A stretch of DNA of 64,000 nucleotides from Exiguobacterium alkaliphilum 12/1 (GCF_000714435.1 NZ_JJMW01000013.1:1-64000), one strand, 5' to 3'; shown: positions 1 to 10,592, counted from the stretch's first letter. Notes: generated by a model from the sequence alone, not told the origin. Numbers and translations are program-made.

Positions 1-112
1 TCATCTGTCTACCTATTGGGGAGCATATCATGCTGGAGCGGGTCTTTTTAGTTTCGATGAGGCGAAATATCGGAATAAGAAAGGAGATACATTTAGCAGA
101 GGAAGTGAGCGT
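1..112. other. Upstream of mgtE, unassigned
   Basis: No gene could be assigned here. A frame open from base 2 runs into mgtE in phase, but its residues match no MgtE N-terminus I know, so I treat it as leader or as the tail of something outside the window. A ribosome-binding site (AGAGGAAGTG) lies just before the mgtE ATG. MgtE genes are often under the M-box Mg2+ riboswitch; I looked for its conserved blocks and did not see them in these 112 bases, though the aptamer could lie further upstream. Confidence 0.4.
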
Positions 113-1471
113 ATGGTTGAAATGATGACGGACAACGAGATCGCCTTGGCCATCATCCAAGCGTTGAAAGACGGAAGACGCACCGAGTTTCAGGAAATCG
201 TGGACGAGCTCCAGCCGTATGACGTCGCCCAACAGTACAAGCTGTTGCCGGGTAAGCATCAAAATAAGTTCTTGCTTTACTTGACGCTCGAACAGATGAC
301 CGACATGATTCAAGAGCTCGACCAGACGACGCGGCTTCAGGTGTTGCACCGGCTCGGGTTCGAGCGGACGTCCGAAGTGCTCGATTTGATGGAGAACGAT
401 GAAGTCACGTCGTTCATGTCCGAACTCGACCCGGAACGTGTCGAGGAACTGTTGTCGGAAATGAGACAGGAAGAGTCGAGCGTCGTCCAAAACATGATGA
501 CGTACCCGGAAGAGACGGCGGGACGTCTCATGAACAACCGGTTCGTCTGGATTCCGGAGCACTACTCGATTCGGCAAGCCGTCGACAAGTTGAAAGACTT
601 CGCGGCCCTCGCCGAGTATTTGAACTATTTATACGTCGTCGATGCCGATAAACGGCTCGTCGGCGTTATCTCGTACAAGGATTTGATTTTAGCCGACATC
701 GATGACGCCGTCGCCGACGTCATGTACAAACGTGTCGTCAAAGTCGATGTCATGACCGACCAAGAAGAAGTCGCCAAACTGATCAACCGGTACGACTTCA
801 TCTCGATTCCAGTCGTCGAGGACGGTGACCGGCTCGTCGGCATCATCACGGTCGATGACGTGCTCGATATCGTCATCCAAGAAGCGAACGAGGACATCGA
901 GAAGCTGTCGGCTTCCGGTAAGGCGATTGACTTCGACACGAAACCGCTCGTCGCTGCCTATCGCCGCTTGCCGTGGCTCATCTTGCTCTTATTCATCGGT
1001 TTGATTTCAGGCAGCATCATCGACGGGTTCTCCGGCACGCTCGAACAAGTCGTCGCGCTCGCGTTCTTCATGCCGATGATTGCCGGTATGACGGGGAACA
1101 CGGGGACGCAATCGCTCGCCGTCGTCGTAAGGGGTCTCGCGACGCGTGATTTGACGTTCCGCCAAGTCGTCGCGCTCATCTTCCGTGAGTTGTGGGTCGG
1201 TGTCATCATCGGTGTCACGTGTGCCATTTTAATCGCCGTCATCGCGTTCGTCTGGCAAGGGAGCTGGACGCTCGGTTTCGTCGTCGGCAGCTCGCTCCTC
1301 GCGACGCTTATCATCGGGACGCTCGCCGGCACGATCATTCCGCTCATCCTGTACAAGTTGAACGTCGACCCGGCCGTCGCATCCGGTCCACTCATCACGA
1401 CAATCAATGACATCTTGTCGCTCCTCATCTATTTCGGGGTGGCGACCGCCTTCTTGACGCGACTCATGTGA
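113..1471 (+). CDS. mgtE: MgtE magnesium transporter
   Basis: Mg2+ channel/transporter of the MgtE family in the cytoplasmic membrane, 452 aa, the usual family length. Domains in order: an acidic N-terminal superhelical MgtE_N domain (about residues 5-130), a tandem CBS pair (about 135-260) that in known MgtE proteins senses cytoplasmic Mg2+ and gates the pore, then a five-helix membrane domain (about 280-452). The pore signature PMIAGMTGNTGTQS is visible near residue 320. The start is the ATG behind AGAGGAAGTG; a second ATG three codons on is possible. It is followed at once by a strong two-way terminator shared with the convergent chemoreceptor gene, so it ends its transcription unit. The family call is secure; Mg2+ as main substrate rests on the family. 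Confidence 0.95.
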   Translation: MVEMMTDNEIALAIIQALKDGRRTEFQEIVDELQPYDVAQQYKLLPGKHQNKFLLYLTLEQMTDMIQELDQTTRLQVLHRLGFERTSEVLDLMENDEVTSFMSELDPERVEELLSEMRQEESSVVQNMMTYPEETAGRLMNNRFVWIPEHYSIRQAVDKLKDFAALAEYLNYLYVVDADKRLVGVISYKDLILADIDDAVADVMYKRVVKVDVMTDQEEVAKLINRYDFISIPVVEDGDRLVGIITVDDVLDIVIQEANEDIEKLSASGKAIDFDTKPLVAAYRRLPWLILLLFIGLISGSIIDGFSGTLEQVVALAFFMPMIAGMTGNTGTQSLAVVVRGLATRDLTFRQVVALIFRELWVGVIIGVTCAILIAVIAFVWQGSWTLGFVVGSSLLATLIIGTLAGTIIPLILYKLNVDPAVASGPLITTINDILSLLIYFGVATAFLTRLM

Positions 1472-1499
1472 AAACACCCGGACAATGGGCCGGGTGTTT
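1472..1499. terminator. Bidirectional terminator, mgtE / chemoreceptor
   Basis: Perfect 10-bp inverted repeat (AAACACCCGG / CCGGGTGTTT) with an 8-base loop between two convergent genes. The A and T tracts flanking the stem let it work on both strands. Confidence 0.85.
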
Positions 1500-1502
1500 C
1501 GT

Positions 1503-2798
1503 TTATTGCTCGGCTTTCGTCAAAAGCGATGACGTAAGATGAGACAACCCTTGTGTCGTCTCGTTGATGGCTGAAATCGTTTCAACCATTTGACTCAAAT
1601 CTTCTTTGTTTCGTTCGAACGAGAGGGTGTAGTTGCCCATCTCATCTTTCACCGTCATGAAGCCTTCCTTGACCGCCCCGAGTTGACGCATCGCTTCATC
1701 GTTCGTGCGATGCATCTGCCCCATCTGTTCAAGTAGCGCGGCGATGTTCGTCTCGTTCTCATGGATGAGGACGTTAATTTGACTGCTCAGCTGCTTGGCG
1801 TTCTCGGCGAGTGTGCGGACCTCGGTCGCGACGACGGCGAAGCCTTTCCCGTGTTCTCCGGCGCGGGCCGCTTCGATGGATGCGTTCAAGGCGAGCAAGT
1901 TCGTCTGGTTGGCGATTTGCTCGATGCTTCGAGTCATGTTGACGATTTCCTCGGACCCGTGCTTCAGTGACGTGATGCGTTCGAGCGATGTATCGACGTA
2001 CGTGGCCGAGCGCGTGAACTCGGATTCCATCTGTTCGATTTGCTGCTCGTTCGTTTCCGTGAGCGTCATCAAGTGTCGGCTCATCTGTTCCGTCTGTTCG
2101 GTTTCCCGTAACACTTGATGGGCCCGATCGCTTGTTTCCGCCATGGCGCTCCCGGTCCGTTCCATCGTTGTCGCGACTTCTGAACTGACATGGCCGATGT
2201 CGCGCAACAAGGCGTCGCGTGCGTCGCTCGCCGCCTCGATTTCATCAAGCCGCGCGTCGACGTACTGCTCGGTCACGATTTGAGCGTCCAAGTTCATCGC
2301 ATGGGACAAGGCAAGGAGCGCCTCGGCCATCGTGGCCGGGTCGTGTTGATAATGTTCGACGATTTTTGGGACGAGGAGCGTATTGAATGCGGCATATGTC
2401 GCGAGGAACCACGTGACCGGCACCGCATAATGATGATGCGTCTGCCCCATGCGTTTCCGCATGGCGAGGAACTTGTCATCGATTCGTCCGGTCAATAGGC
2501 TTCGGAAGTAGTCAGCGAATACGTTTTTCAGTCGCTCCCGTGTTGAAGCGGCGCTAGCGAGCTGGGCCATGTCAGGTTGTTGCATCAAATGGTCGAGCAC
2601 GCTCTCTAACACATCGTCTAATACAGATTCGACGAGTGGCGCCATCGCTTGTAGCTGTTCGACTTGTCGCGACGTGTAGCCCATGTAGTGAGCCCGGCCG
2701 TTAAGGGTCGGATCGCTCGGTTTGGCGATCGTCGTCGCATCGGGAAAACCGATTGAAGCGGTAAACGCAACGGGTGATGATTTACGGAAGAGTGCCAT
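1503..2798 (-). CDS. Globin-coupled chemoreceptor (HemAT-like)
   Basis: Soluble methyl-accepting chemotaxis protein with an N-terminal globin sensor, as in B. subtilis HemAT, which senses oxygen through heme. No transmembrane segment is visible. Residues about 35-185 form the globin domain; His121 in RMGQTHHHY falls where HemAT has its proximal heme ligand. Residues about 190-431 are the MCP signalling coiled coil, with the conserved hairpin tip ([19 protein letters not shown]) that docks CheA/CheW. The start is the ATG at 2798, preceded by AAGGAGAAACAAT; an ATG seven codons upstream lacks a good site. 431 aa, close to HemAT. It is monocistronic, convergent with mgtE. Oxygen as signal is inferred from family. 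Confidence 0.9.
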   Translation of the reverse strand: MALFRKSSPVAFTASIGFPDATTIAKPSDPTLNGRAHYMGYTSRQVEQLQAMAPLVESVLDDVLESVLDHLMQQPDMAQLASAASTRERLKNVFADYFRSLLTGRIDDKFLAMRKRMGQTHHHYAVPVTWFLATYAAFNTLLVPKIVEHYQHDPATMAEALLALSHAMNLDAQIVTEQYVDARLDEIEAASDARDALLRDIGHVSSEVATTMERTGSAMAETSDRAHQVLRETEQTEQMSRHLMTLTETNEQQIEQMESEFTRSATYVDTSLERITSLKHGSEEIVNMTRSIEQIANQTNLLALNASIEAARAGEHGKGFAVVATEVRTLAENAKQLSSQINVLIHENETNIAALLEQMGQMHRTNDEAMRQLGAVKEGFMTVKDEMGNYTLSFERNKEDLSQMVETISAINETTQGLSHLTSSLLTKAEQ

Positions 2799-2948
2799 AT
2801 TGTTTCTCCTTTTTCTCATGAAGCTTAAAGTATGTTCTCTTCTATATCGGCTAAATAGTGAAATAAGTGAGAATTCGATGTGCTAGCGGAAAATCCGGGA
2901 ATGAATCATGTAGAAGTCGATGCACTGGATAGCGAAGGAGGCCGAGAT

Positions 2949-4241
2949 GTGAAAAATATATTCGTGTTGTTGACAATCGTCAGTGCCCTAAGTAGCCAAA
3001 TCTTGCCTCAAATTTTATTTCTCGCGGTCATGGCGCAAGGCGAAGGGGCGAGTCGGGTGATTCCGTTCATGATCTTTTACGTCGCCAGCATGTCGGGGCT
3101 TCTCGTCTGGATTTATGTTGTTGGTCGAATCGGCTCAAAGCGAACATTTTTGCTGGCCCTCTTCGTCTTGGTCATCGGGCTCGGCTGTTGGTATTTGCCG
3201 TTCGCTTGGGGTGTCGAAGTGAGTGCGTTTTTCATCGGTGTCGGATCGATCGGTGTCGGCACGATGATGACGACGATCCTGTCTCAGCTGAAGGAGTTGT
3301 CTCCACAGAAGGAAGGGGGGAGTTCGCTTCCACTCGTCATCTTGCTCGTCGCGTGGGTTGTGTTATTCTCGTACGCGCTCACGCGCTCAAATGATCTCGC
3401 AGTCTTGTTCTTTATAATCAGCCTGAGTTTGCCGTGGTTGTTCGTTCGAAAGCTCCCACTTACGCGTGAAGCGACATGGACGTTCTCGACGACGCTGTTC
3501 CTTCGGGCGTTTCTCGTCGTCACCGTTTTCACACTCCTCAGCCGACTCGTCAGTCTACTAGAAGGGACGCGTGGGTATCTCGAGATTTTCTTCTTGACGC
3601 TACTCCTCGTCAGCTATATGGTCTGGCTCCTGCTTCAGCGGAAGACACGGAATTATGTGACGACGAAATCGACGCGCTAAGTCCAGTTCTTGGCGTATGC
3701 CGTCGGACTGTTCGGAGGGTGGACGTTGATTGGGGCCGTCTTCACGAGCCTCGCCCTCTATTCCTTCAACGTATTGCTCTTTTATGTCTTTGTTCCGTTT
3801 TTATTTGGGGTCATCGGCTGGATTTTATTCGGTCAGGTCGTACCAGGTGTCAAACGTCCGTATTCGTTTCTACTCGTCTCATCGGCCGCGTTCTTCCTCG
3901 GCTTTTGGCATCCGATCGCCTTGATCCCGGTCTTGTTCGTGAACGGCTATATTCAGACGATGTATTCGAGCCTCGGACACGTGCACTTGTATACGGCCTA
4001 CGGAGAGAATAAAGAGTTCGCGGCGCTCGTCATGCAACTGTGGAAGAAGCTTGGGATGGTCGTCGCCCAAGTCTCGCTCATGCTCGGCATCCTCGCATAC
4101 GGGCTGACAGTCGGCCAAACCGTCAACACCGACCTGTCCTTCGCCATCCCGAAGAGCTGGATGGTCGGCGTGCTCGCCGTGACGTGGGCGGTGAACGTCG
4201 CCGTCATCACCGTCTATTGGCGTCAAATCGTCCGGAAGTAA
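2949..4241 (+). pseudogene. MFS-type transporter gene split by an in-frame TAA
   Basis: A multi-pass membrane protein of about 430 codons, size and hydrophobic pattern (about 12 segments) as for a major facilitator. The frame is interrupted by TAA at 3678-3680 (after ...TTKSTR) and continues in the same frame straight away with VQFLAYAVGLFGGW and four or five more membrane segments to a stop at 4241. No frameshift is involved; a single C-to-T change in a CAA codon would produce it. The start is the GTG at 2949 behind GCGAAGGAGG. The second half could only restart from TTG 3690, which has no ribosome-binding site. Either a nonsense-mutated gene or a sequence error. Substrate unknown; it follows no operon partner and precedes rpoE on the same strand. 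Confidence 0.7.
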
Positions 4242-4331
4242 GTCGAAACAATTTTCTCTAGCTTTTTCATATCGCTTTTGTTTATAATGAGGAGTGATGT
4301 TTAACAAGTGACGGAAAAGGAGTGTCCTTTA

Positions 4332-4811
4332 ATGAATAAATCGTTGATCGATTTCGTTTACGAGATTCTTCAAGAGACTGGCGAGCAACCAGTATCCTTT
4401 GATGAAATCCGTGAGCAGATCAGACAAAACTATACGTTCGCAAGTGAAGAGGAAGAGCTCGAGAAAATCGCGCAACTCTACACGGACATGAACATCGACG
4501 GACTATTCGTCAACTTGGGAGCGAACCGTTGGGCGCTTCGTGTTTGGTATCCGTTCGATAAGTCGGACGAGGATCTCGTCATCGAAGCACGTCAACGCGG
4601 TGAGCTTGACGAGTTCGAAGAAGATCTCGATGAGACGGACGAAGGCATCGTCGACATCGAAGACGACCTCGACGTCTTTGCAAAAGGTGAAGATTTTGAC
4701 GCATCTGAGTTTGAGACAGACGATGACGCCGAAAAAGTTCCAGACCTCGATGATTTCGAGGACGAGGACTTGGACGACGACCTCGATGTCGAAAACGAAG
4801 ATGATTTATAA
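4332..4811 (+). CDS. rpoE: RNA polymerase delta subunit
   Basis: Delta subunit of Firmicute RNA polymerase, which speeds polymerase recycling and raises specificity at promoters with unstable open complexes. 159 aa: a compact N-terminal HARE-HTH domain (residues 1-75, ending at the typical NRWALRVWYPFDK) and a long, very acidic disordered tail (about 95-159, rich in Asp/Glu), the hallmark of the family. The start is the ATG at 4332 after GGAAAAGGAGTG; an in-phase start eight codons earlier is less likely. Its place just upstream of pyrG is conserved in Bacilli. It ends in its own terminator, so pyrG is expressed separately. Confidence 0.95.
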   Translation: MNKSLIDFVYEILQETGEQPVSFDEIREQIRQNYTFASEEEELEKIAQLYTDMNIDGLFVNLGANRWALRVWYPFDKSDEDLVIEARQRGELDEFEEDLDETDEGIVDIEDDLDVFAKGEDFDASEFETDDDAEKVPDLDDFEDEDLDDDLDVENEDDL

Positions 4812-4862
4812 GAGACCGCAAAAAGCCGGGCATTTGTCCCGGCTAGGCGTGTCTCTTTTTCT
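4811..4862 (+). terminator. rpoE terminator
   Basis: Nested hairpin: inner stem AGCCGGG/CCCGGCT, outer arms AGAGAC/GTCTCT, followed by a T-rich run. It separates rpoE from the pyrG promoter. Confidence 0.85.
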
Positions 4863-4896
4863 TTTTTGCGGCTTTCGAAAAAGAAAAAATAATGAC

Positions 4897-4935
4897 TTGA
4901 CGACTGCATCGTCTCTGACGTAAATTAGTCATGGG
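4897..4935 (+). promoter_or_regulatory. pyrG promoter with GGGC initial transcribed sequence
   Basis: A sigma-A type promoter: -35 TTGACG (4897-4902), 18-bp spacer, -10 TAAATT (4921-4926), then six bases and GGGCT starting at 4933. In B. subtilis pyrG the transcript starts GGGC and, when CTP is scarce, polymerase stutters and adds extra G residues before extending. The same start sequence at the right distance is seen here. No experiment supports the start site in this organism. Confidence 0.7.
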
Positions 4936-4957
4936 CTCGTTTAGCACATGCCGATGC

Positions 4958-5009
4958 AGCAAAAGTGTCCTCCATTTCAGTGGGGGCACTTTTGCTTTTT
5001 TTGTTTTTT
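4958..5009 (+). terminator. pyrG leader attenuator
   Basis: An intrinsic terminator inside the pyrG leader, about 25 nt after the predicted transcription start. Stem AGCAAAAGTGTCCTCC with TGGGGGCACTTTTGCT, then a long T tract. The 5' arm carries the pyrimidine run UCCUCC, able to pair with a poly(G) 5' end. By the B. subtilis model, extra Gs added at low CTP would pair with this arm and prevent the terminator, raising CTP synthase. Sequence features are seen; mechanism is inferred from that precedent. Confidence 0.75.
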
Positions 5010-5020
5010 GTTTCCCGTAG

Positions 5021-6643
<1,623 letters not shown>

Positions 6644-6649
6644 TCCACG

Positions 6650-6676
6650 AGCCGCAGTCGTCGACTGCGGCTTTTT
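6650..6676 (+). terminator. pyrG terminator
   Basis: Stem AGCCGCAGTCG/CGACTGCGGCT with a tiny loop, followed by TTTTTC, immediately after the pyrG stop. Confidence 0.85.
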
Positions 6677-6776
6677 CTATCGGACGAAAGGATGAGGCGT
6701 GTGACTGCTTCAGATGGATACATGTTCTCCGAAATCCGGGTAAACTAACAGTAGAACTTGGAGAGGGCGATGCGAT

Positions 6777-7607
6777 ATGCGGGAACGGTGGATGATTTAT
6801 GGAGGGTACGGGGTATCATTGCTTTTGCTCGGCCTATTACCGTTTGTCGTCTTACCGACCCTCTTATTGCCGTATCAGCTCGGCTGGAGCGGGCTCGTCC
6901 TACTCACGCTCACGATCGGGCTGTTACGGACGATTCGTGAAGGGTCGAGTACGTACTTGAAGCAGATGTTGAAAGTGACGTTCAGCCTGTTCTTGTTGTT
7001 CGTTTTCATCTACTATGTCTCGTTCGGACTCGTCTTGTATGACACGTATGGGCTCGACCGATTGCTCGAACGCTATGACGATCAGGCCGCGCTCGTGTTC
7101 GCCGCCTTCAGCTTCTTGCAACCGATCGCCCTTCCGGTCCCGGAGGCGGTCAGTGTGCCGATTGGAAGCGTCGCCCTCGGGCCGCTCCGTGCCGCACTCA
7201 TCGGAAGCGTCGCGACGACGCTCGGCATCCTCGTCATGTACGGGCTTGCCCGTTTCGGCCGGGAGCGGGTCATGCGACTTTTGGATGCGGATAAGCTGGC
7301 GACGTACGACCGGTACGTCGACAAGTATGGGCTTGGGGTCTTGCTCGTCTTGTTCATCATCCCAATCTTGCCGGACGAGGTGATCTGTCTTGCGGCCGGT
7401 TTCAGTCGCGTGCCGTTCGGTCGCTTTGTCCTCATCGCGGCATCCGCGAAACTCGTGACGTCGTTCGGCCTTGCCTACTCGGTCACGCTCGGCGAGTTAT
7501 TCATCACGGGTGCGAGCCCGTTCGCCATCGTCTCGGTCACGGCAAGTCTCACTCTCGTCTTACTCGCTTTCATTTGGCGACGACGGAAAAAAGGAGATTC
7601 GAACTGA
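6777..7607 (+). CDS. TVP38/TMEM64 (VTT) family membrane protein
   Basis: Polytopic membrane protein of the SNARE-associated/VTT fold (TVP38-TMEM64, related to DedA), 276 aa. Two hydrophobic hairpins fill the first 90 residues; the VTT core follows (about 95-250), with re-entrant-type segments holding ALPVPEAVSVPIGS and the conserved LPDEVICLAAGF, whose acidic residues and Pro/Gly pattern mark the family. Relatives are linked to lipid scrambling or membrane homeostasis; no specific role can be read here. The start is the ATG behind GGAGAGGG with 9-base spacing. The GNAT gene follows on the same strand 45 bp on and may be co-transcribed. Confidence 0.8.
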   Translation: MRERWMIYGGYGVSLLLLGLLPFVVLPTLLLPYQLGWSGLVLLTLTIGLLRTIREGSSTYLKQMLKVTFSLFLLFVFIYYVSFGLVLYDTYGLDRLLERYDDQAALVFAAFSFLQPIALPVPEAVSVPIGSVALGPLRAALIGSVATTLGILVMYGLARFGRERVMRLLDADKLATYDRYVDKYGLGVLLVLFIIPILPDEVICLAAGFSRVPFGRFVLIAASAKLVTSFGLAYSVTLGELFITGASPFAIVSVTASLTLVLLAFIWRRRKKGDSN

Positions 7608-7652
7608 CGTCTTGAAAGAGTGGACAGCACAGATCAAAAGGGAGAGAGCATC

Positions 7653-8204
7653 GTGAACGACAAGACGTTACAGATTCGGCCGATTGAGGCACGCGACTTA
7701 GATCGCATTTGGGAATTGATTTACAAAGATGAGACGCCGGAGTGGAAGCGGTGGGATGCCCCGTATTTTGAACACTGGGCCATTCCGTACGAGACGTACC
7801 GCCAAGAAGCGGACGGCCACGTCGGTCGCGAAGACATGTGGGTCATCGAAGCCGAAGGGACGGTGTATGGAACCGTTTCTTCCTATTATGAGGACGCAGG
7901 AGAAGAATGGCTCGAAGTCGGAATCATCCTGCATCAAGCCGACCGCTGGAATCATGGTCTCGGCACCCGGGCGCTTACGCTGTGGGTGAATCATTTGTTC
8001 ACGACCCGTTCGACGGTCCGAGTCGGGTTGACGACATGGTCCGGTAACGAGCGGATGATGCGCGTCGCGGAAAAGGTCGGGATGCAGCTCGAAGGACGGA
8101 TTCGTCGAGTGCGCGTCGTCGACGGGGTGCGGTATGATTCGATTCGCATGGGCATGCTTCGTGAAGAATGGGAACAACGGCAAAAGCGCAACGTCTCAAT
8201 TTGA
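7653..8204 (+). CDS. GNAT-family N-acetyltransferase
   Basis: Acetyl-CoA dependent acetyltransferase of the GNAT fold, RimJ/RimL-like, 183 aa. The conserved core is visible: EVGIILHQADRWNHGLGTRA (strand 4 and the pyrophosphate-binding loop, with a divergent Q/RxxGxG/A) and GNERMMRVAEKVGMQLEGR (the Asn plus helix 4 typical of the RimJ/RimL group). Substrate cannot be read. The GTG at 7653 is chosen because GGGAGAGAG lies before it; an ATG 11 codons upstream has no site. The C-terminal codons form part of the terminator stem shared with the convergent AraC-type gene. Confidence 0.85.
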   Translation: MNDKTLQIRPIEARDLDRIWELIYKDETPEWKRWDAPYFEHWAIPYETYRQEADGHVGREDMWVIEAEGTVYGTVSSYYEDAGEEWLEVGIILHQADRWNHGLGTRALTLWVNHLFTTRSTVRVGLTTWSGNERMMRVAEKVGMQLEGRIRRVRVVDGVRYDSIRMGMLREEWEQRQKRNVSI

Positions 8205-8219
8205 GGCGTTGCGCTTTTT
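8182..8219. terminator. Bidirectional terminator, GNAT / AraC-type gene
   Basis: Long inverted repeat AAAAGCGCAACG...CGTTGCGCTTTT, overlapping the last codons of the GNAT gene and the last base pairs of the convergent gene; A and T tracts serve both strands. Confidence 0.85.
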
Positions 8220-8973
8220 ATAGGTGGAACAGTTGGCGATATTGGAGCGGCGTCATCCGCTTATACGATTTGAACGTGTTGATATAGGCGGTGCAGGACG
8301 CGAAGCAAAACTTTTCACCTATTGTACAAATCGGTACGTTCGTCCCGAGCAAGTCGGCGATGGATGCGTCGATACGGCGTCGGCGAATCCGTTCCGGTAT
8401 GCTCTCGCCGACTTCTTGCTTGAAGAGGGCGGACAAATAGTTGTTCGACAGACCGACCTGGTCGGCGATCCAAGGGAGCGACAGCGACGCGTCGCGTAAA
8501 TGTTCTTCGATCAAGCGCAGTGTCGTCGAGACGTTCGGGTTCGTCGACACGGGTGGGGACAAGAACGCGGTCACTTTTGCTAAATACTCGACGATGACCG
8601 GAATGGCGTACAAAAAGTCGAGCGTCGTCTCCAATTCATCGATTAATGTCAGCAAGGCGCTCGTATAAGTGAGCGCGGTCTGCACGTTCGGGTTGTCGAT
8701 CGGGATGAGACGGATGATGTGGTAGACGAGGCCACGATAATAGAAGCGGACACTCATATACTCATCATCTGACGGCAACGTCAACAAGTCGAGCGTCAAC
8801 GTCTCGAGCAGTTGTTCGGCCCGAATCGGGTGCGCGTTTCGCAGTGCGCTCACGATTTGTTGGTCGAGCGAGTAAAAATTATCCACATGAGAAAAATCAT
8901 CGAACAAGTTTTTGTCTCGATGAAGGTGATGTAGAAATTGACGTTTGATTTTATTTTCCAACGGATGATTCAC
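8218..8973 (-). CDS. AraC-family transcriptional regulator
   Basis: 251 aa. The C-terminal 100 residues are an AraC/XylS DNA-binding domain with two helix-turn-helix units: SLPWIADQVGLSNNYLSALF (first HTH) and CTIGEKFCFASCTAYINTFK followed by the family signature MTPLQYRQ. The N-terminal 150 residues are helical and match no cupin or receiver domain I recognise; the arrangement resembles the helical sensor part of YesN/AraC-like regulators without the receiver. The second HTH has an unusually Cys-rich core (two Cys within CFASC). It stands alone on its strand with no evident neighbour target, so the regulon is unknown. Confidence 0.85.
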   Translation of the reverse strand: MNHPLENKIKRQFLHHLHRDKNLFDDFSHVDNFYSLDQQIVSALRNAHPIRAEQLLETLTLDLLTLPSDDEYMSVRFYYRGLVYHIIRLIPIDNPNVQTALTYTSALLTLIDELETTLDFLYAIPVIVEYLAKVTAFLSPPVSTNPNVSTTLRLIEEHLRDASLSLPWIADQVGLSNNYLSALFKQEVGESIPERIRRRRIDASIADLLGTNVPICTIGEKFCFASCTAYINTFKSYKRMTPLQYRQLFHL

Positions 8974-9001
8974 TTCTTTCGTCGTACGATCGGGAACCGT
9001 T

Positions 9002-9214
9002 TTATTTCGTGCGAGGGACGTTCCGTTTCGTTGCTTGTTTCAACTCGGCGATTTCGCGCGCTAAAGCTTCTTCACGGGAACGGGCGGATGATTCGAGGTG
9101 GTGTTCAAGTTCTTTGCTCTTTTGTCGATACGTCTCAGCGACTTCTTTCGTGCGCTGTTGGTGCTGATTGAGCTGTTTGTTGTACGCATCGAGATCAATT
9201 GGCTTTTTCGTCAT
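9002..9214 (-). CDS. Small coiled-coil protein, unknown
   Basis: 70 aa, highly charged, almost wholly alpha-helical with heptad spacing from about residue 10 to 62 (Lys/Glu/Gln-rich, no membrane segment, no Cys). The start is well supported by AAAGGGG before the ATG. I do not recognise it. It lies between an AraC-type regulator gene and an old yellow enzyme gene on the same strand but is set apart from the latter by a terminator. Confidence 0.6.
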   Translation of the reverse strand: MTKKPIDLDAYNKQLNQHQQRTKEVAETYRQKSKELEHHLESSARSREEALAREIAELKQATKRNVPRTK

Positions 9215-9440
9215 ACTTATATGCCCCTTTCAAAAGACGGTCAAACAGACAGTTGAGGTGCAAGCGAGGCTTGACCCGAAGTCTCATGGAGGAAAACGAC
9301 TCCTGTCCTTAGCTTACGAAGGGGAGCATATCTTGGGAAGTTTGGTCGCTACGAAACGAGTGGTGAAAACGAAGAAAAATGTGACGAAATTGTGTCCGGA
9401 TTCATTTTTTTACACACAGGTTCACGTAAGAAGACGAATC

Positions 9441-9470
9441 AAAAAATCCGCAGACATGACGTCTGCGGAT
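9441..9470 (-). terminator. Terminator of the OYE gene
   Basis: Stem ATCCGCAGAC/GTCTGCGGAT with a five-base loop and a six-T tract on the minus strand, just past the stop of the oxidoreductase gene. Confidence 0.85.
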
Positions 9471-9476
9471 CAAGGA

Positions 9477-10592
9477 TTACTTGACCGCCTGGTCTTTAAT
9501 TGGGAACCAGCCGGCACGTGTCGTGATGGCGTTCCAGAGCGGAGCCGGTACGGCGAGTTCGGCTTGCTTGTTCAAGTCGAGTTCGGTCTCGATCTCGTCT
9601 TCCCGGTCGTCTTTCACTTTCTCGAGCCAATCCGGGTCGATGATGAGCTCACGGCCGAGCGCGGCGAGGTCGATGACGTCGAGTGCGTCCTCGACTTGAC
9701 CCGGACGTTGCAACTGTCCGACTCCGATGAGTGGGACGGCACCGTTGATGCGCTTCGCGATACGGTCAATCGCTCGCTCCGTCACGTTCTCGTCGCGCAT
9801 CGAGGCGGTGTTGAAGTTCCAGAGCGAGGCATGGATGTAATCGAGTCCTTCCTCGAGCAACATGTCAATCAACACGTCCGTATCGTCGAGCGTGATACCT
9901 GGCTCTTCGACTTCTTCTGGCGAGAAGCGGTAGCCGACGAGGAAATCGTCCGTCTCTTTCGCTGCGTCTTTGACGGCACGGATGACTTCACGCGGGAACG
10001 TGAGCCGGCCCTCGACATCGCCACCGAAGCGGTCGTCGCGTCGGTTCGAATGGGGCGAGAAGAACTGTTGAATCAAATACGTGTTCGCACCGTGAATCTC
10101 GACGCCGTCGAATCCGGCCTCGATGGCACGGCGTGTCGCGTCACCGAACGCTTGGATGATTGCTTCGACTTCTTCGGTCTCGAGGGCGCGTGGCGTGACG
10201 GCACCTTCGCGCACCGGTGCGACCGCACTCGCGCTCACAGGTTGCTCGTTCGGGACGAGGTTTGGCGGTGACATGCGGCCGGCGTGGAAGATTTGCAGAA
10301 TCGCTTTGGCGCCTTCCGCCTGCAAGCTCTCAGCGAGTTGACGCAGACCTGGGATGAACTTGTCGTCATTGACGCCGAACGCGTTCGGGAAGCCTTTGCC
10401 GTCCTCGGTCACGTAAGCACAGGCCGTGATCGCGAGCCCGACGTTCTTCGCACGTTTCCGGTAATAAGCGAGTTCGTGTTCGGATACTTCTCCGGTCGGT
10501 TGTGACGAATAATGGGTCATCGGTGCTAGGACGAGTCGGTTATGGACCTCGACACCGTTTTTAAATTGGAAAGGTTGAATCATGCGTTGCAT
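9477..10592 (-). CDS. Old yellow enzyme family NADH:flavin oxidoreductase
   Basis: FMN-dependent TIM-barrel ene-reductase, 371 aa, similar in size and style to B. subtilis YqiG. Seen: the N-terminal NRLVLAPMTHYSS (FMN-phosphate side of strand 1), the HAGRM motif, GFDGVEIHGANTYLIQQFFS with the active-site His and Asn pair, SPHSNRRDDRFGG, and the C-terminal GVGQ..LGRELIIDPDW phosphate-binding loop. It reduces activated C=C bonds or nitro groups with NAD(P)H in known members; the natural substrate is unknown. The start is set by GGAGGAAATAAG. Single-gene unit divergent from glpD. Confidence 0.93.
   Translation of the reverse strand: MQRMIQPFQFKNGVEVHNRLVLAPMTHYSSQPTGEVSEHELAYYRKRAKNVGLAITACAYVTEDGKGFPNAFGVNDDKFIPGLRQLAESLQAEGAKAILQIFHAGRMSPPNLVPNEQPVSASAVAPVREGAVTPRALETEEVEAIIQAFGDATRRAIEAGFDGVEIHGANTYLIQQFFSPHSNRRDDRFGGDVEGRLTFPREVIRAVKDAAKETDDFLVGYRFSPEEVEEPGITLDDTDVLIDMLLEEGLDYIHASLWNFNTASMRDENVTERAIDRIAKRINGAVPLIGVGQLQRPGQVEDALDVIDLAALGRELIIDPDWLEKVKDDREDEIETELDLNKQAELAVPAPLWNAITTRAGWFPIKDQAVK

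Noticed and set aside
15-40. GGGGAGCATATC shared by the window start and 9323-9334, a possible repeat or RNA element
   Set aside because: A 12-base match between two sites is expected many times by chance in a window this size, and the flanks do not align well.
1-112. N-terminal extension of MgtE from the in-phase open frame, or an M-box riboswitch
   Set aside because: The extra residues do not resemble MgtE, no better start exists, and the conserved M-box blocks are not seen.
3476-4012. A 178-codon frame overlapping the split MFS gene
   Set aside because: Arg/His-rich shadow in another frame; the true frame on both sides carries membrane segments.
9250-9340. Possible lysine riboswitch (GAGGTGC ... 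TGGAGGA ... CTCCTGT ... AAGGGGAGC on the plus strand)
   Set aside because: The blocks recall the 5' half of an L-box, but the stems between them do not form properly, the 3' half is missing, and the next plus-strand gene (glpD, 1.5 kb on) has no link to lysine.
9168-10271. A 367-codon plus-strand frame
   Set aside because: Antisense to the well-supported old yellow enzyme gene; a GC-skewed shadow with no domain or binding site.
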